64,000 nucleotides of DNA from Halothiobacillus diazotrophicus (GTDB taxonomy: Bacteria; Pseudomonadota; Gammaproteobacteria; Halothiobacillales; Halothiobacillaceae), in NCBI RefSeq assembly GCF_001663815.1, contig NZ_CP016027.1, positions 1,809,001-1,873,000 of the forward strand, read 5' to 3'. Below the pieces are notes generated by a model. The model searched no databases and was not told the DNA's origin. It saw nothing but the letters and a program-made list of their open reading frames with translations. The position numbers were made by a program, and so were the translations under genes. Positions 17,385 to 26,281 of this stretch are shown in pieces (within the stretch, counting starts at the first letter, position 1; every line of letters starts with the position of its first letter).

Positions 17385-19658
17385 CTAGTATTCCCGGACC
17401 TCGTCGCCCATGGCGCGGACAAAGACCTCGAACGCCTCCGGCGGCATGGGCTTGCTATAGAGGTAGCCCTGCGCTTCGTCACACCCCTGAGCCCGGAGGA
17501 ACTCCAGCTGGGCCGGGGTTTCCACTCCTTCGGCGAGCGACTGCAGATTCAGGGCGCGGGCCATCTGCACGATGGCGCTGACGATCGCGCGATCCTCGGG
17601 ATCGCGGCCGATGTCCCGAACGAACGACTGATCGATCTTCAATCGGTCGACCTTGAATTTCTTCAGGTAGGAGAGGCTCGAATAGCCCGTACCGAAATCG
17701 TCGATCGCGAGCTTGATGCCCAGATCCTTGAGGCGATTGATCAGCGACAGCATGATCTCCATGTCATGCAGCAGCACCGACTCGGTCAGTTCGATCTCGA
17801 GAAAGCGCGGGGCAAGCCCGCTTTCCGACAGCGCCGTCAGCACGGATTGCTCGAAGTCTCCGCGACGGAATTGCACGGCGGAGATATTGACCGCCACCAC
17901 CAGCGGCGGCAGACCGGCACGTTGCCAGGCCACCGCCTGACGGCAGGCCTCGCGCAGCACCCAGTCGCCGATCTCCACGATCAACCCGGTCTGCTCGGCG
18001 ATCGCGATGAAGTCGTTGGGCGGCACCAGCCCCTCCTCGGGATGGTGCCAACGGATCAGCGCTTCCGCACCGACCAGGGCACCGGTCCGCAGATCGATCT
18101 GTGGCTGGTAATGCAGCGCGAACTCGCGCGCCCGAACCGCCGCACGAAGACTGTGCGCGATCCGCAGGTGCGCCAGGCTGTCCGTATTGATCTGCTCCGT
18201 GAAGAAGCGATAGGTGTTTCGCCCGGCCTCCTTGGCGTGATACATCGCCTTGTCGGCACGCTTCAGAAGGGTTTCGAACTGATCCCCGTCATCCGGATAC
18301 ACCGCCACGCCGATCGAACAGGTCAGCGACAGCGGACGGCCATCGATATCCAACGGGCTGGCAACCTGGGCAAGGACCTCAATCAGCACGTGATTGATGG
18401 CGTCGACACTGTCGATATTGGTCAGGGCGATCAAAAACGCATCGCCGCCGAGACGACTGATGCTGTCGGTTTCGGGAATGCACCCCTTCAACCGCAACGC
18501 CACCGCGCGCAACAACGTATCCCCGGCGGAATGGCCGAGCGAGTCGTTCAGCAATTTGAAGTTGTCGAGATCCAGATCCAGCAACGCAACCCGCCGATGG
18601 TCGCGGGCCGCATTCGCAATCGCATTCTCAAGCCGATCCTGGAACAACATGCGGTTCGGCAGGCCGGTAAGTGCATCGTGAGAAGACAGATACTGGATCT
18701 GGGCTTCCGTCGATTTACGCCGACTGATATCGCTAAACGTGGCGATGTAGTGGGTCGTCGTGCCCTCGGTATCGTTGACGGCGGAAATATTGAGCCACTC
18801 GGGAAACACCTCGCCATTCTTCCGACGTTTCCAGACTTCGCCCTGCCAGCGGCCGAACCGTCGGACGTTCGCCCACAGCCCCGAATAAAAAGTTTCGTCG
18901 TGCTCATCAGAGCGGAGCATCGGGAGCGTCTGACCGATGACCTCTTCGGCCGAATAGCCATACATCCGGGTAAACGTCATATTCACGCTGAGGATATGCA
19001 AACCGGTATCGACGACCATGAACCCCTCTTCGCTGCCGGCTATCGCCGTTTCGAACAGGCGCAACGATGCCTCGACCTTATTTCGCGCAAGCACGATGCC
19101 GATGATCGACGCGCCGATTTCCAGCAGTTTTTGGTGAAAGGGACTGGGCGAGCGGTGCTCGAAACTCGACAGGGCAAACGTGCCCACGATCTTGCGTTCG
19201 GCGGAATAGACGGGGATGGACCAGCAGGAGCACAGATTGAAATCGTAAGCGATCTGGCGAAGATCCTCCCAACGCGGGTCAGTGAAAGTATTACTCACGA
19301 ACTGCGGCACGGCGGTGAAAAGCACATTCCCGCAGGAGCCGGCGCCCGGTCCCGGCCGCAAGCCATTCAGTCGGGCCACGCCCTCGGGCGGAATGTTCGG
19401 CGCGGCGTAGACGTTCAGGAGCTCATCCTTCTCGTCCAGCAACATGACCGAACCGACGGAATTGGGCAGCAATTGCTCCGCCAACCGGCAAACCTGATCC
19501 AGGATCGCCCGGTGATCGGCCCCCTGAGCGACCGAGGTCAGAACCGTCTGCTGCAGTTGCAGGATCTGCTCCTGCTCCTCGCGCGACAGTGCGCTGTACT
19601 CTCCGTTGGTGGGATACCCGAACTCCGCGGACATCGGCATTCCGCGCATCTCGCTCAT
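17385..19658 (-). CDS. GAF-PAS-GGDEF(degenerate)-EAL protein, likely c-di-GMP phosphodiesterase
   Basis: A 757-aa cytoplasmic sensor enzyme. A GAF domain (about 35-185, with the pattern SCWSIPVYSAERKIVGTFAL) is followed by a PAS domain (about 190-310), a GGDEF-like domain and an EAL domain. The GGDEF site reads GGDAF at 404-408, which should abolish cyclase activity; such domains often act as GTP sensors. The EAL signature (AEALIRW, 531-537) is intact, with DDFGTGYSS, KIDQSFVRD, AEGVE and QGY also present. The start at 19658 (GGTGAG upstream) is preferred because the upstream reading frame has no domain homology; another ATG lies at 19634. It is the second c-di-GMP protein of the window and probably opposes the one at 6399-8486. 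Confidence 0.92.
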   Translation of the reverse strand: MSEMRGMPMSAEFGYPTNGEYSALSREEQEQILQLQQTVLTSVAQGADHRAILDQVCRLAEQLLPNSVGSVMLLDEKDELLNVYAAPNIPPEGVARLNGLRPGPGAGSCGNVLFTAVPQFVSNTFTDPRWEDLRQIAYDFNLCSCWSIPVYSAERKIVGTFALSSFEHRSPSPFHQKLLEIGASIIGIVLARNKVEASLRLFETAIAGSEEGFMVVDTGLHILSVNMTFTRMYGYSAEEVIGQTLPMLRSDEHDETFYSGLWANVRRFGRWQGEVWKRRKNGEVFPEWLNISAVNDTEGTTTHYIATFSDISRRKSTEAQIQYLSSHDALTGLPNRMLFQDRLENAIANAARDHRRVALLDLDLDNFKLLNDSLGHSAGDTLLRAVALRLKGCIPETDSISRLGGDAFLIALTNIDSVDAINHVLIEVLAQVASPLDIDGRPLSLTCSIGVAVYPDDGDQFETLLKRADKAMYHAKEAGRNTYRFFTEQINTDSLAHLRIAHSLRAAVRAREFALHYQPQIDLRTGALVGAEALIRWHHPEEGLVPPNDFIAIAEQTGLIVEIGDWVLREACRQAVAWQRAGLPPLVVAVNISAVQFRRGDFEQSVLTALSESGLAPRFLEIELTESVLLHDMEIMLSLINRLKDLGIKLAIDDFGTGYSSLSYLKKFKVDRLKIDQSFVRDIGRDPEDRAIVSAIVQMARALNLQSLAEGVETPAQLEFLRAQGCDEAQGYLYSKPMPPEAFEVFVRAMGDEVREY

Positions 19659-20043
19659 GCGACGCTCACCCGTGATGCCGGGCAGTCGGTCCGCCGAGGC
19701 AAGAAACCGCGCGACAGCCGCGCCGACCGACGGGAACCGCAGTCGGTCCTCGGCACGCACCGCCCGCCACCCGGCAGACCCTCTCCACGGACAAAATTCC
19801 CAGGCACAGCTTGATCCCTCCACCCGTACACCCCGTCGGCGAAGCCGATCGTTCATCCTCAGGCATGTGCCAAAGTTGAATTGGGTTCATCATCGCCGAT
19901 TCTTTTGATCCTGTCATTGCTTGGGGATCACTTCGTGTTGCCCCCCGCCCTGATCGACCGAGGTGCCGGAGTCCGCTGGGCGCTCCGGAGCGAATCGGCT
20001 AGACTGCGACGACGAATCGGCAGGTCATACGGAAAGGAAGCAC
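19659..20043. other. Divergent intergenic region between EAL protein and lemA
   Basis: The 385 bases carry the divergent promoters. No RNA gene, repeat or operator was recognised. A GGAAAGGA ribosome site for lemA is at its right end. Confidence 0.5.
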
Positions 20044-20571
20044 ATGCTGAGCTTTGGCATCCTGGGAAGTCTCCTTGTCCTGGCCGCCCTTGTCTGGGCG
20101 ATCTGGATCTACAACCGTCTGGTGCGCGATCGACACCGGGTGTTGGCCGCCTGGAGCGACATCAATGTCCAGCTCAAGCGTCGGCACGACCTCATCCCGA
20201 AACTGGTCGAGGCCGTCCAGGGCTATACCGCCTACGAACAGGCCACACTGCAAACGCTGACCGCCCTGCGCACCCGCAGCGGCCAAACCGAAGACCCCGC
20301 CGCACGCGGTGCGCTGGAAGCCCAGATCACGACCGGCGTACATCGCCTGCTTGCCCTGGCCGAGGCCTATCCCGATCTCAAGGCCAGCGCCAATTTCCTC
20401 GAATTGCAGCGGGACATCTCCGCCGTCGAGGACAGCCTCCAGCATGCCCGTCGCTACTACAACGGCGCGGTGCGCAACCTGAACACGCGCATCGATTCCT
20501 TCCCCGATCTCTTCATCGCCCGCACCCTGGGGTATCGCTACGCCGTGTATTTCCAGAGAGAAGGCCAATGA
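20044..20571 (+). CDS. lemA: LemA family protein
   Basis: A 175-aa protein with one N-terminal membrane helix (residues 5-22) and the helical LemA domain. The signature runs through NRLVRDRHRVLAAWSDINVQ, KRRHDLIPKLVEAVQGY and the C-terminal YNGAVRNLNTRIDSFP. The family is widespread; its molecular role is not settled. The stop overlaps the start of the DUF2207 gene by four bases (ATGA), a pairing common in bacteria and a sign that the products work together at the inner membrane. Confidence 0.93.
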   Translation: MLSFGILGSLLVLAALVWAIWIYNRLVRDRHRVLAAWSDINVQLKRRHDLIPKLVEAVQGYTAYEQATLQTLTALRTRSGQTEDPAARGALEAQITTGVHRLLALAEAYPDLKASANFLELQRDISAVEDSLQHARRYYNGAVRNLNTRIDSFPDLFIARTLGYRYAVYFQREGQ

Positions 20572-22568
20572 ACAGGCCGGGCGGAGCACCGGGACGCGGG
20601 CAGCGGTGCCAATTCGCACGACCGATTCGACGACCGCTCCTGCACCTGCTGCTCCTGTTTCTGCTGCTCCCTGGCTTCTGGATCGCCGGTACGGTCGCCG
20701 CCCTCGCCGACGAGCGGATTCTCGATTTCGACAGTGCCGTCGTCGTCGAGCCCGATGGCGGCCTGCAGGTTCGCGAGACCCTGCGTGTCCGGGCCGAAGG
20801 CCGGTCGATCCGCCACGGTATCTATCGCGATCTGCCCCTACGCTATCGCACCCTGCTCGGGCTATATCGTCGCGTCGGCTTCTCGCTGGCGCAGGTCCTG
20901 CTCGACGGCCAGCCCGTCGCCTGGCATACCAAGACGCAGCGCAACGGCATCCGCATCTATATCGGCCAGCAGAACCGACTGCTCAATCCGGGCATCCACA
21001 CCTATACCCTCGTCTACCGAACCGATCGTCAGCTGGGGGTTTTTTCCGACCACGACGAGCTGTACTGGAACGTCACCGGCACCGACTGGAAATTTCCGAT
21101 CGACCACGCCCGCGCCACCGTCACCCTGCCGGACGGCGTACCGCGGGATGCCATTCGGGTCGAGGGCTATACCGGGCCGCAGGGGGCCAAGGGCCAGGAC
21201 TACACGGCCAAGGTGACGACGGAAGGCCTGGCCGAATTCGCCACCACCCGCCCCTTGCCGCCGCATACGGGGCTGACGATCGTGGTCAGCTGGCCCAAGG
21301 GCTTTGTCCGCGAACCCAGCCGGGAAACGCGCCTGGGCTGGTGGCTCGAGGACAATCGCTCGGCGCTGATCGCCGGGGGCGGCCTGATCCTGCTGCTCGG
21401 CTACTTCCTCATCGCCTGGTATCGCGTGGGGCGAGACCCGGAAGCCGGGGTCATCATTCCGCGCTACAGCCCGCCGGACGGCCTCTCGCCCGCCGCCATG
21501 CGCTTCGTCCGGAACATGGGCTACGACAACAAGACCTTCGCCGCCGCGCTGGTGGGCCTGGCGGCCAAGGGCTATTGCACGATCGACGAACAGGACGGGG
21601 ACTACACCCTGACACGCCTGGACGCCGAGTCGCCGCCATCGTTGACGACCAGCGAAGCGGCGCTGAACCAGGCACTGCAGTCCTGGCCTCGGCACTTCCG
21701 GTTCCGACAGGAAAACCACGCGGAAATCCAGACGGTCCGGAAAACCCACGAAAAGGCGCTGCGCCGGGAGTACGCCGCCCGGAATTTCCGGCTCAACGCG
21801 ACTTACCTGTGGATTGGCGTCGCACTCCTGGTCGTCAGCTACGCCACGGCCCTGCTTACCCTGCCGGACACCGAGGACAAATCGCTGGGACTCTTCCTCA
21901 GTCTGTGGCTGACGATCTGGAGTTTCGGCGTGTACATGCTTGTCGCACGCGCTATCGGGGCATGGCGCCAGGTCGGAAGCCCCGGCGGAAACTTCCTGAA
22001 CCTTTTGGGCGCCCTGGGCGCCACGCTCTTCGCCCTGCCGTTCATCGGCGGCGAGGTTTTCGGCATCGTCATGCTGGTTCGGGGCATCGGCATCCTGGTG
22101 GCCCTGCTGCTGGTATCGGGCATCGGCCTGATCCTGCTGTTCCACCACCTCCTCAAGGCCCCGACCCTGCTCGGCCGACGCCTGCTCGACCGCATCGAGG
22201 GTTTCCGGTTGTACCTTTCCGTGGCGGAAGCCAGCGACCTCAAGATGACCTACAGCCCGCGCGTGGACCGGCAGATGTTCGAAACCTACCTGCCCTACGC
22301 CATGGCATTGGACGTCGAAGACGCCTGGACCCGTCGCTTCGCACAGAGTCTGCGCGACAGCGGCACGTCGCCCGACACCTACGCCGGGCCGGCCTGGTAC
22401 GGCGGCTATCTGGGTGGAAACGCGCTGAGCGGCCTGTCCAGCGGGTTCAGCAGCGCCATGTCCAATGCCATCGCGGCAGCGGCCACGCCGCCCGGCTCGT
22501 CGTCCGGGAGTGGGGGCGGAGGATCCTCCGGCGGCGGTGGGGGTGGAGGCGGCGGCGGGGGCTGGTAA
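20568..22568 (+). CDS. DUF2207 domain membrane protein
   Basis: A 666-aa protein coupled to lemA. A signal/anchor segment at about residues 22-45 precedes a large extracytoplasmic domain that begins with DERILDFDSAVVVEPDGGLQV, the DUF2207 hallmark. A helix near 265-285 (IAGGGLILLLGYFLIAWYRV) returns the chain to the cytoplasm, and three more hydrophobic segments lie between about 405 and 530. The C-terminus is a run of Ser and Gly ending in GGGGGGW, typical for this family. The biochemical role is unknown; linkage to lemA is widespread. Confidence 0.9.
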   Translation: MNRPGGAPGRGQRCQFARPIRRPLLHLLLLFLLLPGFWIAGTVAALADERILDFDSAVVVEPDGGLQVRETLRVRAEGRSIRHGIYRDLPLRYRTLLGLYRRVGFSLAQVLLDGQPVAWHTKTQRNGIRIYIGQQNRLLNPGIHTYTLVYRTDRQLGVFSDHDELYWNVTGTDWKFPIDHARATVTLPDGVPRDAIRVEGYTGPQGAKGQDYTAKVTTEGLAEFATTRPLPPHTGLTIVVSWPKGFVREPSRETRLGWWLEDNRSALIAGGGLILLLGYFLIAWYRVGRDPEAGVIIPRYSPPDGLSPAAMRFVRNMGYDNKTFAAALVGLAAKGYCTIDEQDGDYTLTRLDAESPPSLTTSEAALNQALQSWPRHFRFRQENHAEIQTVRKTHEKALRREYAARNFRLNATYLWIGVALLVVSYATALLTLPDTEDKSLGLFLSLWLTIWSFGVYMLVARAIGAWRQVGSPGGNFLNLLGALGATLFALPFIGGEVFGIVMLVRGIGILVALLLVSGIGLILLFHHLLKAPTLLGRRLLDRIEGFRLYLSVAEASDLKMTYSPRVDRQMFETYLPYAMALDVEDAWTRRFAQSLRDSGTSPDTYAGPAWYGGYLGGNALSGLSSGFSSAMSNAIAAAATPPGSSSGSGGGGSSGGGGGGGGGGGW

Positions 22569-22590
22569 TCACCCAAAACCGGGGACAGGC

Positions 22591-23184
22591 TTATTCCGAG
22601 TCGGTGCCATTTCCTGAGATCGGCAGCAAATGAACGATCCAGTCCAGGGTTCGCAACGCCTCCTCGGGCGATGCATCCATCTGTGCCCGGACGATCGCAC
22701 CATCTACCGCCAGGGCCAGCGCCCGGGCATGCTGCGCCCGCTGAGGGTTTTCCGGCAGCAACCCTGCGATCACATCCGCCATATCCTGTTTGTGTCGATG
22801 AGAGATCGTCACCACATCCGGCAGCGTCGTCCCCAGCTCCCCGACACTGTTGATGAAAGCGCAGCCACGATAGTTTTCCGAGCCGAACCATTCGGCCAGG
22901 GCCGGCACCAAGGCCCGATCATCCCCCCCATGTCGTTGCAGGGCTTCCGTGAACCAGGTCATCCAGCGCTGATGCCGGAATGCCAGAAATTCGCGAATCA
23001 GATCGTTCTTGCTGGGGAAATGTCGATAAAAGGTGACCTTGGTCACACCGGATTCGGCGATCACCCGATCGACCCCGGTTGCGCGAATCCCATCCCGATA
23101 GAACAGGTCATGCGCGGCCAAGAGAATGCGCATTCGCGCGGATGGTTGGGTCAATGTCGGTTTGTCTGCGGACAGCTTGCTCAT
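22591..23184 (-). CDS. TetR-family transcriptional repressor
   Basis: A 197-aa regulator with the N-terminal TetR helix-turn-helix (VDRVIAESGVTKVTFYRHF, about residues 38-56) and a helical ligand domain that retains the GCAFINSVGEL segment of the AcrR/YcdC-like group. It ends 22 bases from the converging DUF2207 gene. It is divergent from the DUF1348 gene, and the two palindromes between them are very likely its operators, giving both autorepression and control of the neighbour. The inducer is unknown. Confidence 0.92.
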   Translation of the reverse strand: MSKLSADKPTLTQPSARMRILLAAHDLFYRDGIRATGVDRVIAESGVTKVTFYRHFPSKNDLIREFLAFRHQRWMTWFTEALQRHGGDDRALVPALAEWFGSENYRGCAFINSVGELGTTLPDVVTISHRHKQDMADVIAGLLPENPQRAQHARALALAVDGAIVRAQMDASPEEALRTLDWIVHLLPISGNGTDSE

Positions 23185-23194
23185 GCCACGGATT

Positions 23195-23212
23195 GTAGAC
23201 AGCTCTGTCTAC
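23195..23212. promoter_or_regulatory. TetR-family operator O1 (palindrome)
   Basis: Arms GTAGACAG and CTGTCTAC are separated by CT. The site starts 11 bases upstream of the tetR ATG, so a bound repressor would block its own gene. The same arms recur in O2, 31 bases away in centre-to-centre terms of about three helical turns. Confidence 0.85.
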
Positions 23213-23225
23213 CGTGGATAGACTC

Positions 23226-23255
23226 GGCCATGTAGACAGATCTGTCTACATGGCC
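23226..23255. promoter_or_regulatory. TetR-family operator O2 (perfect 30-bp palindrome)
   Basis: A perfect inverted repeat with the core TGTAGACAGATCTGTCTACA (23231-23250), extended by GGCCA and TGGCC on its flanks. It lies about 43 bases upstream of the DUF1348 start codon and shares the GTAGACAG arms with O1. It is followed by three copies of ATCGACCATT or a close variant (23256-23285). Confidence 0.88.
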
Positions 23256-23297
23256 ATTATCGACCATTAATCGACCATTGATCGACAGGAGTTCAGC

Positions 23298-23765
23298 ATG
23301 GAAATTAAGCCGCCCCTTCCCCCCTTCACCCGGGAAACCGCCATCCAAAAAGTGCGCATGGCCGAAGATGCGTGGAACACCCGCGATCCGGAACGAGTTG
23401 TCCTCGTCTACACCGAGGACACGCGCTGGCGGAACCGCGCCGAATTTCCGGAAGGACGGGAACAGGTGCGCCAATTCCTCGAGCGCAAATGGACCCGAGA
23501 GCTGGATTATCGACTCATCAAGGAGCTATGGGCCCATGACGGGGACCGCATTGCCGTACGCTTCGCCTACGAATGGCGCGACGACGCCAACCAGTGGTTC
23601 CGTGCCTATGGCAACGAAAACTGGGCGTTCAATGCGCAGGGCCTCATGACGCATCGCTATGCCAGCATCAACGATCTGCCCATCAAGGAGACCGAGCGGA
23701 AATTCCGCTGGCCGCTCGGACGACGACCGGACACACATCCGGGACTCAGCGATCTGGGGCTCTGA
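23298..23765 (+). CDS. DUF1348 (NTF2/SnoaL-like) protein
   Basis: A 155-aa soluble protein of the DUF1348 family, recognised by [19 protein letters not shown], the WRNRAEF motif and [19 protein letters not shown]. The fold is NTF2-like and the activity is unknown. AGGAG precedes the start. It is controlled by the divergent TetR protein through the palindromes upstream. Orthologues are often induced by xenobiotics or oxidants together with TetR regulators, so a detoxification role is plausible but unproven. Confidence 0.88.
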   Translation: MEIKPPLPPFTRETAIQKVRMAEDAWNTRDPERVVLVYTEDTRWRNRAEFPEGREQVRQFLERKWTRELDYRLIKELWAHDGDRIAVRFAYEWRDDANQWFRAYGNENWAFNAQGLMTHRYASINDLPIKETERKFRWPLGRRPDTHPGLSDLGL

Positions 23766-23798
23766 GTCTCAAAACACATCGACTGGTAACGCAGTTGC

Positions 23799-24194
23799 CT
23801 ATCCCTTGCGGCGGATCACAAAGGCATTGTCCGCCCGCGTGAAGCCCACCTTGGGGTAATAGGCCATCGCGCCGGGTGCCGACAGCAGAATGAGCGTCAC
23901 ATTCTCCCCAATGTCGTCCTGAATCAGCCGGATCAGTTCATGGCCGATACCCTGCTTCTGGTAGGCCACATCCACGGCGAGATCGGAGAGATAGCAGCAA
24001 TAGGCATGGTCGGTGAGCGCCCGCGCCACGCCGATCAGGCAGTCGCCATCCCAGGCAGACACGACAAGATCCGCCCGGGTGAACATTTGGGCGATGCGCG
24101 GGAGATCCGCCGTCGGCCGGTTGATGCCGGATGCATCGAAAACCCGGGCGACCTCGGCGGCATCGAGCGGATGATTCAGACGATATTCGATCAT
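23799..24194 (-). CDS. GNAT-family N-acetyltransferase
   Basis: A 131-aa protein of the short GNAT type. The acetyl-CoA loop is seen in VAYQKQGIGHELIRLIQD (about 75-92), followed by the beta-5 segment NVTLILLSAPGA and the closing YYPKVGF motif. The substrate cannot be predicted. It converges with the DUF1348 gene across 33 bases. Confidence 0.88.
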   Translation of the reverse strand: MIEYRLNHPLDAAEVARVFDASGINRPTADLPRIAQMFTRADLVVSAWDGDCLIGVARALTDHAYCCYLSDLAVDVAYQKQGIGHELIRLIQDDIGENVTLILLSAPGAMAYYPKVGFTRADNAFVIRRKG

Positions 24195-24311
24195 GCGGCC
24201 ATGCTCCGGGTACGATGGACCCCATTGAGCCTTGCGTGGAATTCAAAAGCAAGATGCGGGCTGTTTCGGCCCCGTCTGCCGTTTAGGATACCTTCCAGAA
24301 GTCGGGACCGA

Positions 24312-24389
24312 CCCTGGAGATAGGCCCTGGAGATAGGCCCTGAAGATAGGCCCTGAAGATAGGCCCTGAAGATAGGCCTTAAAGATAGA
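24312..24389. repeat. 13-bp tandem repeat upstream of ada
   Basis: Six head-to-tail copies of a 13-bp unit: two CCCTGGAGATAGG, three CCCTGAAGATAGG and one degenerate CCTTAAAGATAGA, followed by a decayed partial copy. The period is not a multiple of three and the block is noncoding. It ends 42 bases before the ada start. Confidence 0.9.
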
Positions 24390-24431
24390 CCCGAGGATCG
24401 ACCTAAAATCCGGCAGAGAGGACAAGCAACC

Positions 24432-25628
24432 ATGACCCATCGAATGCCACTCTCGGACACCGAGCCGGCGCCAACCCGGACGACGACCGAAACCTCATCC
24501 TCCGGCATCGACGACCCGCGCTGGTTGGCGGTACGTGCCCGCGACCCTGCGGCCGAGGGGCAGTTCTTCTATGCGGTTCGCACCACGGGCGTCTATTGCC
24601 GGCCGACCTGCGGCGCCCGCACGCCCAGACCGGAAAACGTCACGTTCTACCCCACGCCCCAGGCGGCGGAACAGGCCGGATTCCGCCCCTGCAAGCGCTG
24701 CAAGCCCGATCAACCGCCCCGCGCGCAACGCGAGGCCGCCCGCGTGGCCGAATTGTGTCGATTCATCGAGCAATCGGCGGATCTCCCCAACCTGGATCAA
24801 CTCGCCCGCCACGCCGACATGAGCCCCCATCACCTCCACCGGATGTTCAAGGCCGTCACCGGCGTGACGCCGAAAGCCTATGCAACGGCCATTCGCGCCC
24901 GCAGGGTTCGTGGGGCGCTGACGGGCGACAGCTCGATCACCGAAGCGATCTTCGAAGCCGGCTACCAAGCCAACAGCCGTTTCTACGCGGAATCGGATCG
25001 ACGATTGGGCATGACGCCCAAGCACTTTCGAAAGGGTGGGGCGCAGACCACCCTGCGGTTTGCCGTCGGCGATTGCGCGTTGGGCTGTGTGCTCGTCGCG
25101 GCCAGTACGCGCGGGATCTGCACCATCGCCTTGGGCGACGATCCGGATGCGCTGGTACGCGAACTTCAGGATCGGTTTCCCCTTGCGGCGCTCATCGGCG
25201 GTGACGCCGAATTCGAACACTGGATCGCCCAGGTGATCGGTTTCATCGAGATGCCGCAACGAGGACTCGATCTGCCCCTCGATATCCAGGGCACGGCCTT
25301 CCAGCAGCGTGTCTGGCGCGCCCTGCAGGACATCCCCGTCGGCTCGACCGCGAGCTATACCGAGATCGCCGAGCGCATCGGTGCCCCGCGCTCGGTGCGT
25401 GCCGTGGCCGGCGCCTGTGCGGCCAATGCCTTGGCGCTGGCCATTCCCTGCCATCGGGTCGTCCGCAACGACGGGACGCTGTCCGGCTACCGTTGGGGCG
25501 TCGAGCGCAAGCGTGCGCTGCTCGAACGGGAGGCCAAAACCGGCGCCCGAACTGGCGCGCGGGCCAACACCCGGGGCAACACCCGGGCCGCCCCCTTGAT
25601 CGACGACTTGGCCCCGGATAAGCCATGA
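24432..25628 (+). CDS. ada: Ada: O6-alkylguanine-DNA methyltransferase and transcriptional activator
   Basis: A 398-aa bifunctional adaptive-response protein. The N-terminal domain has the zinc ligands Cys56, Cys60, Cys87 and Cys90, of which Cys56 (GVYCRPTC) is the methyl-phosphotriester acceptor. An AraC-type helix-turn-helix follows (about 105-205). The C-terminal methyltransferase domain has the acceptor Cys340 in IPCHRVVRNDG. The tail after residue 370 is extended by Thr/Arg/Ala-rich repeats (TGARTGARANTRGNTR). It overlaps alkB by four bases and heads an ada-alkB-alkA operon, which methylated Ada should activate. Confidence 0.96.
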   Translation: MTHRMPLSDTEPAPTRTTTETSSSGIDDPRWLAVRARDPAAEGQFFYAVRTTGVYCRPTCGARTPRPENVTFYPTPQAAEQAGFRPCKRCKPDQPPRAQREAARVAELCRFIEQSADLPNLDQLARHADMSPHHLHRMFKAVTGVTPKAYATAIRARRVRGALTGDSSITEAIFEAGYQANSRFYAESDRRLGMTPKHFRKGGAQTTLRFAVGDCALGCVLVAASTRGICTIALGDDPDALVRELQDRFPLAALIGGDAEFEHWIAQVIGFIEMPQRGLDLPLDIQGTAFQQRVWRALQDIPVGSTASYTEIAERIGAPRSVRAVAGACAANALALAIPCHRVVRNDGTLSGYRWGVERKRALLEREAKTGARTGARANTRGNTRAAPLIDDLAPDKP

Positions 25629-26281
25629 ACGATTTGATCGACACGGCGCTGGCCGACGAAGGCAGCCGGGAGACCTTGGCCGAGGGCGCGATGATACTAC
25701 GCGGGCGAGCCCGGAGTCAGGCGCCAGCGTTGCTTGCGGCGGTAGCCGCCATCGCCGCCGAGGCCCCGTTTCGCCGCATGATGACGCCCGGTGGACTGAC
25801 CATGTCCGTGGCGATGACCAACTGCGGCGCCCAGGGCTGGGTGACGGATCGCCACGGCTACCGCTACACGCCCGTCGATCCGCAAACCGGCCGCCCCTGG
25901 CCCGCCCTACCGGAAGCGCTCCGCCGCTTGGCCGTCGAGGCCGCGGCCGAGGCCGGATTTCCCGGTTTTTCGCCGGATGTCTGCCTCATCAATCGCTATG
26001 AACCCGGCAGCAAGCTTTCGCTGCACCAGGATCGCGACGAGCCCGACCGCTCGGCGCCGATCGTTTCGGTCTCGCTGGGCCTGCCGGCGGTTTTCCTGTT
26101 CGGCGGGCTGACCCGCGACGCACCGAAGACGCGCACGCGACTGGCGCATGGCGATATCGTCGTCTGGGGCGGGCCGTCCCGTCTGGCCTATCATGCCGTG
26201 CAGACCATCAAGCCGGGATCACATCCGGCAACGGCGGACCAGCGCATCAATCTCACCTTTCGCAAGGCCGGCCCGCCATGA
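25625..26281 (+). CDS. alkB: AlkB: Fe(II)/2-oxoglutarate-dependent DNA demethylase
   Basis: A 218-aa dioxygenase that removes 1-methyladenine and 3-methylcytosine by oxidation. The iron ligands are in LHQDRDE (HxD) and LAYHAVQ, and the 2-oxoglutarate-binding arginines in RINLTFR. The substrate-recognition lid WVTDRHGYRYTPVDP is present. It overlaps ada and alkA by four bases on each side. Confidence 0.96.
   Translation: MNDLIDTALADEGSRETLAEGAMILRGRARSQAPALLAAVAAIAAEAPFRRMMTPGGLTMSVAMTNCGAQGWVTDRHGYRYTPVDPQTGRPWPALPEALRRLAVEAAAEAGFPGFSPDVCLINRYEPGSKLSLHQDRDEPDRSAPIVSVSLGLPAVFLFGGLTRDAPKTRTRLAHGDIVVWGGPSRLAYHAVQTIKPGSHPATADQRINLTFRKAGPP

Noticed and set aside
17766-19814. A 682-codon plus-strand frame antisense to the GAF-PAS-GGDEF-EAL gene
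   Set aside because: No domain or signal found and the opposite strand carries intact EAL motifs.
20606-22633. A 675-codon frame overlapping the DUF2207 gene
   Set aside because: Arg/Pro/Gly-rich shadow in another frame of a recognised gene.
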